Assembly: GCA_963704835.1 (NCBI GenBank)
Contig: CAVPHW010000020.1
Location: forward strand, 496,001-560,000
Direction: 5' to 3'
DNA: 64,000 nt
From: GCA-2746605 sp963704835
GTDB taxonomy: Bacteria; Bacteroidota; Ignavibacteria; Ignavibacteriales; Melioribacteraceae
The position numbers and the translations under genes were made by a program. Of the stretch, positions 28,137 through 37,890 are shown one piece after another. Position 1 is the stretch's first letter, and every line of letters begins with the position of its first letter. Under the pieces are notes generated by a model. It ran no database searches and was not told where the DNA came from. It was given only the letters and a program-made list of their open reading frames with translations.

Positions 28137-30656
28137 AAATTTTTATTGTTAAGTTAGGATTATTTTCCTTTTCAATTTTATTGTCTTCTTCAATTGGTTT
28201 AATTTTTTCTGAAATAAAGAACAATTCATCGTTATTTTCTTTTCGTTTAACAATAATTTTATCACCTTCTTTGAAAGCTTCTCTCAGCAATTCTTCAGCT
28301 AAAGGATCTTCAATATACTGTTGAATTGCTCTTCTCAATGGGCGTGCTCCGAATTTTGGATCAAACCCTTTTTCAGCAATAAAATCTTGTGCAAGCGGAT
28401 CAAGTTCAATTTGCATCTTGTTTTCTTTTAGATTGTTAATCAAATCTTTCATCTCAATCAGTGCAATTTGTTTTATATCTTCTTTTTCCAAATTTCTAAA
28501 AACAATAGTTTCATCAAGTCTATTCAAAAATTCGGGATTAAATAAATTTTTCATCGCATCTTGAACGGTGCTTTTCAGATTGTCATAAGTGTTTGTATCT
28601 GAATCACTTCCAAATCCATAACTACCGGTTGCTTTAATATTTTTTGTACCAACATTAGAAGTCATAATAATAATTGTATTCTTAAAATCAACTCTTCTTC
28701 CTAAACTATCTGTAAGCATTCCATCATCAAGGACTTGTAATAAGATATTAAACACATCTGGATGTGCTTTTTCAATTTCATCAAAAAGAACAACTGAATA
28801 AGGTTTTCTTCTTACTTTTTCAGTTAATTGTCCGCCTTCTTCATAACCAACATATCCCGGAGGTGCTCCCACAAGTCTAGAAACCGCATATTTTTCCATA
28901 TATTCACTCATGTCAATTCTAATTAAAGAATTTTCAGAATCGAATAAATATTTTGCAAGTTCCTTGGCTAATTGGGTTTTACCAACTCCAGTTGGACCTA
29001 AGAAAACAAAACTACCGATTGGCTTATTTGGATTTTTTAATCCAGCTCTAGTTCTTCTAATTGCTTTTGAAAGACGAGTTACAGCTTCATCTTGGCCGAC
29101 AATTTTCTTTTTAATAACTTCTTCCATATTCATAACTTTTTCAGATTCTTCCTGTACGACTCTTTTTACAGGAATACCAGTCATCATGGAGACTACAGTG
29201 CCAATATCTTCTTCAGTAACATCATAGACTTCAGTTTTGGTTTTATCTTCCCAATCAACTTTAGCAGTTTCCAATTCAATCTGCAATTGTCTTTCCTGAT
29301 CTCTTAAACGTGCGGCTTGTTCATAATCTTGTTGCTTAACTACATTAATTTTTTCATGCTTAATATTTTCTACTTTCTGCTCAAGTTCAAGTATTTCTTC
29401 AGATACTTTAAAATTCCCCATGTGAACACGTGAACCAGCTTCGTCCAATACGTCAATCGCCTTATCTGGTAAATGTCTATCGGTAATATATCTTTCACTT
29501 AGTTTAACTGCTGCTTGAATTGCTTCATTTGTGTATTTAACATGATGATGCTCTTCGTATTTGAACTTAATAAACTCAAGAATAGTTATTGTTTCATCAA
29601 CAGTGGGAGGATCTACCATAACTTTCTGAAATCTTCTATCAAGAGCTCCATCGGTTTCTATATACTTTCTATATTCATCTAGAGTAGTTGCTCCAATACA
29701 TTGAATATCGCCTCTTGCTAAAGCTGGTTTGAACATATTAGAAGCATCAAGTGATCCCGAAGCACCGCCGGCACCAACAATTGTGTGTAAGTTCATCAAT
29801 AAAAAGAATAACGTCAGTAGCTTTTTCAAGTTCATTCATTAATGCTTTCATTCTTTCTTCAAATTGTCCTCTGTATTTTGTACCAGCAACAAGGCCAGCT
29901 AAATCTAGAGTTACAACTCTCTTGTCTTGCAATAATTCTTGGAACTTTTCTCTGTTCAATACGTAAAGCAAGTCCTTCTGCAATAGCAGTTTTACCAACG
30001 CCAGGTTCACCAATTAAAACAGGATTATTTTTTTTTCGTCGACTTAAGACTTGTGTAACTCGTTCAATTTCTTTTTCTCTTCCAACAACGGGATCTAACT
30101 TATCCTCCTTTGCCATTTTGGTTAAATCTCGACCAAAATTATCTAACACAGGAGTTTTGGTTTTTTCCGTTTTCTTGCTCGAAGGAAATTGATGACCAGG
30201 TTTATCTTGAGGTGGAACCTTTCCACTAAGAATATTATTTAATTCAGCTCTAGCGGTTTCGTAAGTGATATTAAACTGATTTAAAATTTGTGTAGCAACA
30301 TTATCTTCATCACGAAGTAAAGATAAAAGAATATGCTCAGTTCCAATAACATCTGATTTATAAATTTTAGATTCAATCTGAGTGATTTTTAATACTTTTT
30401 CGGCTTGCTTTGTTAAAGGAATATTGCCAATTGTCAAAGTACCGCCGGCAATTTTAACAGTTTCCTCAATTGTCTTTTTAAGAGTAACTAGCTCAACTCC
30501 AAGGTTAACCATTATTCTAACAGCAACACCATGGCTTTCTCTAATAATGCCTAAAAGAAGATGTTCTGTACCTATATAATCATGACCAAGTCTTAAAGCT
30601 TCTTCTCTACTTAGTCTAATAACTTCTTGAACTCGTTCAGAAAAATTCCCTTCCAT
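28108..30656 (-). CDS. clpC: ATP-dependent Clp protease ATPase subunit ClpC (two frameshifts)
   Basis: ClpC unfolds proteins for ClpP. After removing surplus bases near 29939 and 29788 the gene encodes about 848 residues. Parts in order: twin Clp-N repeats (ALRLGHDYIGTEHLLLG, SDVIGTEHILLSLL), first AAA+ module (Walker A GEPGVGKTAI, then VAGTKYRGQFEERM), a UVR-like coiled middle segment (QQDYEQAARLRDQERQLQ), and second AAA+ module (Walker A GPTGVGKTQ, VVLFDEIEKAHPDV). The breaks fall inside invariant motifs (KVP/ELLQDK and FIDEL/HTIVGAGG), which argues for sequence error in a gene that should be intact. A promoter-like sequence precedes it. Confidence 0.9.
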
Positions 30657-30708
30657 ATTCTCCCAACCCTTTCTTTAACGGAAATACACTAAATATTAAC
30701 TAATAATA

Positions 30709-30737
30709 AATATATACATTGAATTCTGTGTAATCAA
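30709..30737 (-). promoter_or_regulatory. Candidate promoter for clpC
   Basis: On the minus strand TTGATT and TATATT are separated by exactly 17 bases, about 50 bases upstream of the clpC ATG. The background is very AT-rich, so chance matches are common and the call is tentative. Confidence 0.35.
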
Positions 30738-30767
30738 GGTATATTGAAATTATAAATAATTATCGAT

Positions 30768-30796
30768 TTGTTACAAGTTTTTTTCAGTTTTATTAT
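30768..30796 (+). promoter_or_regulatory. Candidate promoter for floA
   Basis: TTGTTA and TATTAT stand 17 bases apart, about 95 bases before the floA ATG, in the divergent gap shared with clpC. As with the clpC candidate, AT-richness limits confidence. Confidence 0.3.
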
Positions 30797-30890
30797 AAAT
30801 TATCGGACGTATTTTGTTTCTTTATAAGATTGTATTTGCTAAATTACATATTAAATAAATAGAATAGAATTTGAATATCAAGGAGTTATC

Positions 30891-31859
30891 ATGGAAGCTT
30901 TTACAGGTTTATCATTAGTTGTAATTTTAGGGATTGCCTTTTTCCTAATTTTATTTACTTACTTTGTTCCAATTGGACTTTTCATTACAGCATACTTCTC
31001 AGGTGTAAAACTTAAAATTTTCAAAGATTTGGTTGGAATGAGACTGAGAAAGGTTCCACCATCTTTAATTGTAAGAAATTTAATTGCTGCAACAAAAGCA
31101 GGTTTAAAGCTTGAAACAAACGCACTTGAAGCGCATTTTCTAGCTGGTGGAAATGTTACAAAGGTTGTAAATGCTTTGATTTCAGCAAATAAAGCAAATC
31201 TAAATTTGTTTTTTGAGAAAGCAGCAGCAATAGATCTTGCAGGTAGAGATGTTCTAGAAGCTGTTAAAATGTCAGTTGTTCCAAAAGTTATTGAAACTCC
31301 TCTTGTTGCAGCAGTAGCAAAAGATGGTATTCAGCTTAAAGCAATTGCAAGAGTAACAGTTAGAGCAAACATTGAGAGATTAGTGGGTGGTGCAGGCGAA
31401 GCAACAGTTCTTGCAAGAGTTGGAGAAGGAATTGTTTCAACAATTGGTTCAAGTTCCTCTCACAAAATTGTGCTTGAAAATCCAGACAATATTTCTAAAT
31501 CAGTATTAGCAAAAGGTTTGGATGCCGGAACAGCATTTGAAATTTTATCTATCGATATAGCTGATGTTGATGTTGGTACTAACATTGGTGCAATTTTGCA
31601 AACAGATCAAGCTGAAGCTGATCTTAAAGTTGCCCGAGCCAAAGCAGAAGAAAGACGTGCAGCGGCAGTAGCTCTTGAGCAAGAAATGAGAGCTAAAGTA
31701 GTTGAAGCTGAAGCCGAAATTCCTCTTGCAATGGCCGAAGCTTTTAGAAGTGGGAATATGGGAATAATGGATTATTATAATTTAAAAAATATTCAATCAG
31801 ATACTGAAATGAGAACTTCAATTGCCAAAGAAGATACAGATAAGGATAAAAAATCTTAA
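30891..31859 (+). CDS. floA: Flotillin-like protein FloA
   Basis: A 322-residue membrane-associated scaffold protein that organises functional lipid microdomains. The N-terminal hydrophobic segment (residues 8-38) anchors it. The middle (KDLVGMRLRKVPPSLIVRNLIAATKAG) is typical of the YqfA/FloA family, with a PHB-like domain at about 100-220. The C-terminus has an Ala/Glu-rich coiled coil (KVARAKAEERRAAAVALEQ). A strong AAGGAG ribosome-binding site precedes the ATG. The stop overlaps the next ATG by one base (TAATG). Confidence 0.93.
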   Translation: MEAFTGLSLVVILGIAFFLILFTYFVPIGLFITAYFSGVKLKIFKDLVGMRLRKVPPSLIVRNLIAATKAGLKLETNALEAHFLAGGNVTKVVNALISANKANLNLFFEKAAAIDLAGRDVLEAVKMSVVPKVIETPLVAAVAKDGIQLKAIARVTVRANIERLVGGAGEATVLARVGEGIVSTIGSSSSHKIVLENPDNISKSVLAKGLDAGTAFEILSIDIADVDVGTNIGAILQTDQAEADLKVARAKAEERRAAAVALEQEMRAKVVEAEAEIPLAMAEAFRSGNMGIMDYYNLKNIQSDTEMRTSIAKEDTDKDKKS

Positions 31860-32422
31860 TGGAAGATATTTTTCAAATTGCCATAATAGTAATTTTCATT
31901 GTTAGCTCTATTATATCTTCTTTGAAGAAAAAGAAAAAAAATGAGCAAAAACCTACTGGTACAACTCATGTTCCATCTGGTAATGCTTCAGCAATTCCTG
32001 CCTCCAAAAGTCAAAGTTCTTCAAAAAGTGTACTAGAGGAAATATTGGGTTTTAAAATTGATATACCGGAGCCTCCTCAAAAAGAGGCTCCTAATTCTTC
32101 TTATGAAAACTCTGCCTCTTACGACAACATTGATTCATATGATAATACAGATTCTTATGATACCTCATGGAATCCAGAAGAAAGTTATGGGGTTAAAGAA
32201 TCAGAGGGTAGAAGTGATTATGTTTCAATAAATTTAGCAAAGAAAGAGCAACTCTCATCTGCTAAAGAAAAATATCATAGTTTCAAAAAAGAAGAAGACA
32301 TAAGTATATCTAAAAAATTAAAGCCAAATAGAATTAAAAGAATAATTGCCGATAAGAATAATTTAAGAGATTATTTTGTAATCCAAGATCTTTTGAATAA
32401 ACCTAAAGCACTTCGAAAATAA
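31859..32422 (+). CDS. Hypothetical membrane-anchored protein coupled to floA
   Basis: A 187-residue protein with one N-terminal hydrophobic segment (about residues 5-22) followed by a lysine run, so the rest should be cytoplasmic. The body is low-complexity: a Ser/Pro-rich linker, a conserved-looking ILGFKIDIPEPP motif, Tyr/Asp-rich short repeats (YDNIDSYDNTDSYD), then a charged helix. It overlaps floA by one base and the helicase by one base, so it is almost certainly in one operon. I do not recognise the family; a role with FloA is inferred from position only. Confidence 0.7.
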   Translation: MEDIFQIAIIVIFIVSSIISSLKKKKKNEQKPTGTTHVPSGNASAIPASKSQSSSKSVLEEILGFKIDIPEPPQKEAPNSSYENSASYDNIDSYDNTDSYDTSWNPEESYGVKESEGRSDYVSINLAKKEQLSSAKEKYHSFKKEEDISISKKLKPNRIKRIIADKNNLRDYFVIQDLLNKPKALRK

Positions 32423-34419
32423 TGCCCAAAAAGTATCGCCTAACAAGAATCAATAAGGTCGAAAATCAAAAACCTATTTTTGATGAAAATAATTTTGAAA
32501 TTGATTACGAACATGAATTAAATCCAGCCCAATATGAAGCAGTTACCTCCACAGAGGGAGCATTCCTTGTAATTGCTGGAGCTGGAACTGGCAAGACACG
32601 AACTTTGGTTTATAGAGTAGCTAGACTAATTGAAATGGGTATCGACCCAAAATCAATTCTGCTTCTTACATTTACCAGAAAAGCATCAAGAGAAATGATG
32701 AATCGTGCAGCCATTTTATTGGATAATCGATGTTCAAAAATTAATGGTGGAACATTTCACTCATTTGCTAATCTAATTTTAAGAAAATACTCTAAATTAG
32801 TTGGAATCGACTCAGGATTTACTATTCTTGATCAGGGCGATAGCGAAGATGTTATAAATTTAATTAGAGCACAACTGGATTTGGTAAAGCTAAAAAAAAG
32901 GTTCCCCAATAAGCAAACCATAAATAAAATTATTAGTTTAGGTGTAAATACCGAAAAGAAAATAGAAGAAATTCTACTTCAGGAATATCCTCATTTTATG
33001 GAGCATATAGATAAAATTATTGAAATTTCTAAAATCTATAAAAGTTACAAAAAGAAAAGTGAGTTATTGGATTATGACGATTTATTGGTGTATTTGAGAG
33101 ATTTTCTGAATGACACTTCTAAATCCCATATTTTAACAAAAGATATAAAATATGTAATGATTGATGAATACCAAGACACAAATAAGTTACAAGCAGATAT
33201 TGTGCTAGGTTTGGCTCGTCATAATAACAATATTATGGTAGTTGGCGATGATTCACAATCAATTTATTCTTTTAGAGGGGCTAATTTTAAGAATATAATG
33301 AACTTCCCAAAATTATTCAAAGATGTAAAATTAATTATGCTGGAAGAAAATTATCGAAGTACTCAAGAGGTTTTAGATTTTGGAAATTACATAATTGATG
33401 CAGCCATTGAAAAATATCCTAAAGAATTATTTACGAGAAAAACTGGTGGAGAACTTCCGGCAATTATTTCTTCAACTACAGAAAATATGCAGTCTAGATT
33501 TATTGTAGAAAAAATTCTTGAACTTAGGGAAGAGAATATTTCCTTAAATGAGATTTCTGTTTTGTTCCGCTCTTCGTTTAGTTCATTCGACTTAGAAATT
33601 GAATTAAATAAGGCAAATATCCCATATCTAAAATTTGGAGGTATGAAATTTATTGAAACGGCTCATGTAAAAGATGTATTAGCTTTTTTAAGGATTGCTG
33701 AGAACCCAAAAGATGTAGTTAGCTGGTACCGAGTTTTGCTTCTTCATGAAGGAATAGGCCCGAAAAGAGCGCAAGATATTTTGGCTAAAGTAACTTCAGG
33801 TGAACTTAATATTAAATCTCACCCTGAGAAAACGTTAGATAAAAATTACAAAGAAAATATATTTAATCTTTTTTTGTGTCTTCATTTGATTCATACAAGC
33901 AGACAATTACCAACTGAGTTAGCAGAAATAGTTTTAGATTATTATGACCCAATATTTAAATTGAAATATGATGATCACAATAAGCGGAAAAAAGATTTAG
34001 AAATATTTATTAACATTGCCGAGAATTATACCTCACTCAGTTCCCTACTCACGGATATGGCTTTAGACCCTCCAAGAGATAGTGTGGCAGATATAAGTGA
34101 AGAGGATAAAGAAAATGAGGTACTTACTTTATCTACAATTCATTCTGCAAAAGGTTTAGAATGGCATTCCGTTTTTATTATTCATGCAGTTGAAGGATTT
34201 TTTCCATCAAGTATGAGTTACGATAAAATTGAGAGTCTTGAAGAAGAAAGAAGGCTTATGTATGTTGCATCAACCCGAGCAAAGCAAAATTTATTTATTT
34301 CTTACCCAATGAATATTTTTGATAGACATAATGGAATGACACTTTCGAAACCTTCTCGTTTTATTGCCGAAGTAAGTGAAGAAATTGCTGAGGAATGGCT
34401 GTTAGAAGAGGATTTCTAA
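32422..34419 (+). CDS. UvrD/PcrA-like superfamily 1 DNA helicase
   Basis: A 665-residue 3'-5' helicase with all main motifs: Walker A GAGTGKTRT (about residue 53), TFTRKASREM, DEYQDTN (motif II), GDDSQSIYSFRGA (III), ENYRSTQ (IV), STIHSAKGLEW (V), and RRLMYVASTRAK (VI). It is shorter than E. coli UvrD (about 720), with a compact 2B region and no long C-terminal tail. Likely roles are DNA repair or removal of blocks at replication forks. Its start overlaps the preceding gene by one base. Confidence 0.92.
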   Translation: MPKKYRLTRINKVENQKPIFDENNFEIDYEHELNPAQYEAVTSTEGAFLVIAGAGTGKTRTLVYRVARLIEMGIDPKSILLLTFTRKASREMMNRAAILLDNRCSKINGGTFHSFANLILRKYSKLVGIDSGFTILDQGDSEDVINLIRAQLDLVKLKKRFPNKQTINKIISLGVNTEKKIEEILLQEYPHFMEHIDKIIEISKIYKSYKKKSELLDYDDLLVYLRDFLNDTSKSHILTKDIKYVMIDEYQDTNKLQADIVLGLARHNNNIMVVGDDSQSIYSFRGANFKNIMNFPKLFKDVKLIMLEENYRSTQEVLDFGNYIIDAAIEKYPKELFTRKTGGELPAIISSTTENMQSRFIVEKILELREENISLNEISVLFRSSFSSFDLEIELNKANIPYLKFGGMKFIETAHVKDVLAFLRIAENPKDVVSWYRVLLLHEGIGPKRAQDILAKVTSGELNIKSHPEKTLDKNYKENIFNLFLCLHLIHTSRQLPTELAEIVLDYYDPIFKLKYDDHNKRKKDLEIFINIAENYTSLSSLLTDMALDPPRDSVADISEEDKENEVLTLSTIHSAKGLEWHSVFIIHAVEGFFPSSMSYDKIESLEEERRLMYVASTRAKQNLFISYPMNIFDRHNGMTLSKPSRFIAEVSEEIAEEWLLEEDF

Positions 34420-35481
34420 ATGATCTCTGCTGCAGTCATAATATTTCTTGTTTATATAATTATTTTCCTAAAGCTTAATTACAGCACAAAAAGTGTGATC
34501 GCAGAAGATGATCTAATGATCAGCATAGTGGTCGCTGCCAAAAATGAAGAGCAAAACGTATCAAATTTAATCATCTTTTTAACTAATCAACAATACAATA
34601 AAGATAGTTATGAAGTAATTATTGTAGATGATAATTCAATTGATGGTACATATTTAGTTGCATCAAATATTTGTAAAACATATTCAAACTTTTCAGTTAT
34701 TAAAGCAGAGAATAAAATTTATGAAGGCAAACGAGGTGCTTTGCAGATTGGAATTGAAAAATCAAAGTATCCATATATATTGATTACGGATGCTGATTGT
34801 GAACCCGAAATTTTATGGATAAAATCTTTCTCAGATAAATTTCAGGAAGGAACTGATTTTGTCTTTGGAATTGCTCCATTAAAACAAACTAGTGATTTAG
34901 CAAATAAAATATCTTGTTTTGATAATCTTTGGACTCATATTTTAACTTTTTCATTCGCTAAAATTGAGTTACCATATTCATCTTCTGCAAGAAGTTTTGG
35001 ATTTAACAAAGACTCATTTAACAAAATAAAGGGCTACTTAAATACAACTGAAACCCTTAGTGGGGATGATGATTTATTATTAAGAGAAGCCATAAAAAAC
35101 AAAATGAATGTTGGAATAATTACTAACTCTGACGCTTTTGTTTTTTCTTCAGCAAAAACTTCTATAAAAGATTTTATTAATCAGAAGTCGCGCCATACAT
35201 CTTCATCTTTATTTTATTCACTAAAATCGAAAATGATTTTGGGGGTTTGGCATCTCATTAATCTGTTGTTTTTTTCTTCATTGTTATTCTCTTTTTTTAA
35301 TTCAGCATACTTATTTCTATTCATATTCAAATTTATTGTTGATTTATTTGTAATTAGAGTTTTAATGAAAAAAATTAGTTATAGTTTTACATTTGTAGAG
35401 ATTTTATACCTTCAATTTTTGTATGAAATTTTTATCGTTATAAATTTTATAAATAGTTTTTCAAAAAGAAATAAATGGTGA
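34420..35481 (+). CDS. Membrane-associated family 2 glycosyltransferase
   Basis: A 353-residue GT-A enzyme. A short N-terminal membrane segment precedes the catalytic domain: ISIVVAAKNEEQNV (nucleotide-sugar binding), IIVDDNSIDGT, TDADCEP (the DxD metal site), and GDDDLLLREA with a QKSRH motif in place of the usual QxxRW. Two or three C-terminal membrane helices follow. It probably adds a sugar to a lipid or envelope glycan; the acceptor is unknown. It starts one base after the helicase stop, which suggests co-transcription. Confidence 0.87.
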   Translation: MISAAVIIFLVYIIIFLKLNYSTKSVIAEDDLMISIVVAAKNEEQNVSNLIIFLTNQQYNKDSYEVIIVDDNSIDGTYLVASNICKTYSNFSVIKAENKIYEGKRGALQIGIEKSKYPYILITDADCEPEILWIKSFSDKFQEGTDFVFGIAPLKQTSDLANKISCFDNLWTHILTFSFAKIELPYSSSARSFGFNKDSFNKIKGYLNTTETLSGDDDLLLREAIKNKMNVGIITNSDAFVFSSAKTSIKDFINQKSRHTSSSLFYSLKSKMILGVWHLINLLFFSSLLFSFFNSAYLFLFIFKFIVDLFVIRVLMKKISYSFTFVEILYLQFLYEIFIVINFINSFSKRNKW

Positions 35482-35548
35482 TATTTAGATAACAACCTTT
35501 GATTTAAATTATGTATAAACTATTTTTAACTATCAATAAAAGTGAACT

Positions 35549-35947
35549 ATGAACTTCTCAGAGTTAATTCTAATTGCCAACAAAGTAAAATTAAAAGCTT
35601 ATGCTCCCTATTCAAAATTTAGGGTTGGCGCTGCATTATTAACGGAAGATGGTGATATTTACACAGGCGTAAATGTAGAGAATTCTTCTTTCGGATTGAC
35701 AAATTGTGCAGAAAGAACAGCTGTATTCAAAGCCGTTTCGGAAGGAGAAACAAAATTTAAAACCATTGTTATTACAAGTGATGCAGAAGATTTTATTTCC
35801 CCGTGTGGTGCATGTAGACAAGTTTTAATGGAAATCTGCGGTAAAGATCTTGAGGTAGTAATGACTAATAGAGATCATGAAATAAGAATATTAAAATTAG
35901 AAGAACTTCTCCCTCTCTCATTTAATAAGGATGCTTTAGAACAATGA
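35549..35947 (+). CDS. cdd: Cytidine deaminase
   Basis: A 132-residue homotetrameric-type cytidine deaminase that makes uridine from cytidine. The zinc site is visible as CAERTAVF (Cys with the catalytic Glu) and PCGACRQVL (two Cys), and the N-terminal YAPYSKFRVGAAL is the substrate-binding region. It is the first gene of a nucleoside salvage operon: its stop overlaps the tdk start by 4 bases (ATGA), followed by nupC and punA. Confidence 0.95.
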   Translation: MNFSELILIANKVKLKAYAPYSKFRVGAALLTEDGDIYTGVNVENSSFGLTNCAERTAVFKAVSEGETKFKTIVITSDAEDFISPCGACRQVLMEICGKDLEVVMTNRDHEIRILKLEELLPLSFNKDALEQ

Positions 35948-36522
35948 TGCAATTTATACCGCACTCTACACCAGTTAATACCGGTTGGATTGAAGTTATA
36001 GCCGGTTGTATGTTCAGTGGAAAAACTGAAGAACTTATTAGAAGATTGAGAAGAGCTCAAATTGCAAAGCTTAACGTCACCATTTTCAAACCTAAAATAG
36101 ATATTCGCTACTCTAAAAACGATATCGTTTCACATAGCGATCAATCTCTTCCTTCAATAATAGTTGATTCTCCTCAAGAAATATTAGAATTATCTAAAGA
36201 TTCACATGTTGTTGGAATTGATGAGGCACAATTTTTCACAAATGATTTAATTGAAGTATGCAACAAACTCGCAGATGATGGCAAAAGAGTAATTGTAGCT
36301 GGTTTGGATCAGGATTATAGAGGAGTACCTTTTGAACCAATTCCCCAATTACTAGCTCATGCCGAATACATAACAAAAACTTTAGCAATTTGTGTAAATT
36401 GTAGCAACCCCGCAGATAAAACACAAAGAACAACAAAGACAAAAGATAGAGTTGTTGTTGGAGCCTCAGATAGTTATGAAGCCCGATGCAGAAAATGTCA
36501 TTATATTCCGGATGAGGAATAA
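35944..36522 (+). CDS. tdk: Thymidine kinase (type II)
   Basis: A 192-residue enzyme that phosphorylates thymidine with ATP. Motifs: P-loop GCMFSGKTEELIRR (about residues 21-34), VVGIDEAQFF, the lasso segment AGLDQDYRGVPFEP, and a structural zinc site made of two Cys pairs (CVNCSNP, CRKCHY). The N-terminal extension of about 15 residues is common in this branch. It sits between cdd and nupC, with a 4-base overlap and a 2-base gap. Confidence 0.95.
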   Translation: MMQFIPHSTPVNTGWIEVIAGCMFSGKTEELIRRLRRAQIAKLNVTIFKPKIDIRYSKNDIVSHSDQSLPSIIVDSPQEILELSKDSHVVGIDEAQFFTNDLIEVCNKLADDGKRVIVAGLDQDYRGVPFEPIPQLLAHAEYITKTLAICVNCSNPADKTQRTTKTKDRVVVGASDSYEARCRKCHYIPDEE

Positions 36523-36524
36523 TC

Positions 36525-37877
36525 ATGGATTTTGTCTCTATATTAAGAGGAATTTTTGGAATTGCAGTAATTCTATTTATTGCTTTTCTCTTCTCTAATA
36601 ACAAGAAAAAAATTAATTGGCGGTTAGTCATTACCGGACTTGGGATGCAATTTGCATTTGCAATTTTTATAATAAAAGGTGAATATCTTGGATCATTATT
36701 TGCCCCTTTGGGATGGCCAAAACTTTTTTTTCGATGGGTCAGCAGTTTCTTTGTTCTTATTTTAAATTTTACAACTGATGGAGCAACTTTTATTTTTGGG
36801 GATTTAGCTAAATCCCCTGGAACAGAAGGCTCTATGGGTTTCTTTTTTGCATTCCAAGTACTGCCTACAATAATATTCTTTGCAACACTAATGGGAGTTT
36901 TATATCATTTAGGAATAATGCAAAGAGTAGTTCAGGGAATGGCTTGGTTTATGTCAAAGTTTTTAGGCACAAGTGGTGCTGAATCTTTATCGGTTTCTGC
37001 TAATATTTTTGTTGGACAAACAGAAGCTCCTCTAATGATAAAGCCATACTTAAAAGGGTTAACAAGAAGTGAATTACTTACAATAATGGCTGGTGGAATG
37101 GCAACAATTGCCGGTGGTGTAATGGCGGCTTATATTCAAATGCTGAGCCACTCATTTGGTGCAACAATGGGTTTGAGTATTTCTGAAGCTCAATTAGTAT
37201 TTGCTACACATCTGCTTGGTGCAAGCATTATGGCTGCTCCAGCTTCCCTATTACTCTCTAAAATAATTATTCCTGAAACAGAAGAACCAGAAACCAAGGG
37301 TAACATAAAAGCAAATGTTGAAAAAACAGCCTCCAATACAATTGAAGCTGCTGCAATTGGAGCTTCTGAAGGTCTTCAGTTAGCTTTAAATGTTGGTGGT
37401 ATGCTTTTAGCATTTATTGCTCTAATTGCTTTGTCAAATTATTTCCTGGAATTTATAGGTGATATTACTGGATTAAATGCAATTCTAATCCAAGCATATA
37501 ATAGCCCTTTAAATCTTCAATTTATTTTTGGATTTGTTTTACAATTTCTGGCATTGGCTATTGGCGTTCCTTCAGAAAGTGCTTTACAATTCGGAAGCTT
37601 GTTTGGTTCAAAAATTGTGTTAAATGAATTTGTAGCATATTTTGAACTAAGTAATTTAATTCAACTAAAAGAATTGGTGAATGAAAAAGCTATAATAATG
37701 GCAACCTATGCTTTGTGTGGATTTGCAAATTTTAGTTCTATTGCAATCCAAATTGGAGGTATTGCACCAATTGCACCAAACCAAAGAACTGCTCTAGCTA
37801 GTTTAGGTATGAAGGCTGTTCTGGCTGGTTCACTTTCAACATTAATGACTGCTACTTTAGCGGGATTATTATTTTAA
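36525..37877 (+). CDS. Concentrative nucleoside transporter (NupC/CNT family)
   Basis: A 450-residue inner-membrane symporter that imports nucleosides with protons or sodium. Visible family parts: FVFGDLAKSP-like FIFGDLAKSPG in the N-terminal region, FVGQTEAPLMIKPYL with the nucleoside-binding QTE, a Gate domain, and VPSESALQFGSLFG with ANFSSIAIQIGGIAPIAP at the C-terminal end. It has the full set of hydrophobic helices. Its position between tdk and punA fits uptake feeding the salvage enzymes. Confidence 0.93.
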   Translation: MDFVSILRGIFGIAVILFIAFLFSNNKKKINWRLVITGLGMQFAFAIFIIKGEYLGSLFAPLGWPKLFFRWVSSFFVLILNFTTDGATFIFGDLAKSPGTEGSMGFFFAFQVLPTIIFFATLMGVLYHLGIMQRVVQGMAWFMSKFLGTSGAESLSVSANIFVGQTEAPLMIKPYLKGLTRSELLTIMAGGMATIAGGVMAAYIQMLSHSFGATMGLSISEAQLVFATHLLGASIMAAPASLLLSKIIIPETEEPETKGNIKANVEKTASNTIEAAAIGASEGLQLALNVGGMLLAFIALIALSNYFLEFIGDITGLNAILIQAYNSPLNLQFIFGFVLQFLALAIGVPSESALQFGSLFGSKIVLNEFVAYFELSNLIQLKELVNEKAIIMATYALCGFANFSSIAIQIGGIAPIAPNQRTALASLGMKAVLAGSLSTLMTATLAGLLF

Positions 37878-37890
37878 GAATATTAATTTT

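Noticed and set aside
28108..30656. clpC as a pseudogene or as three separate genes
   Set aside because: Both breaks fall in invariant motifs and each is cured by dropping one base; neighbouring core genes show the same insertion-only pattern.
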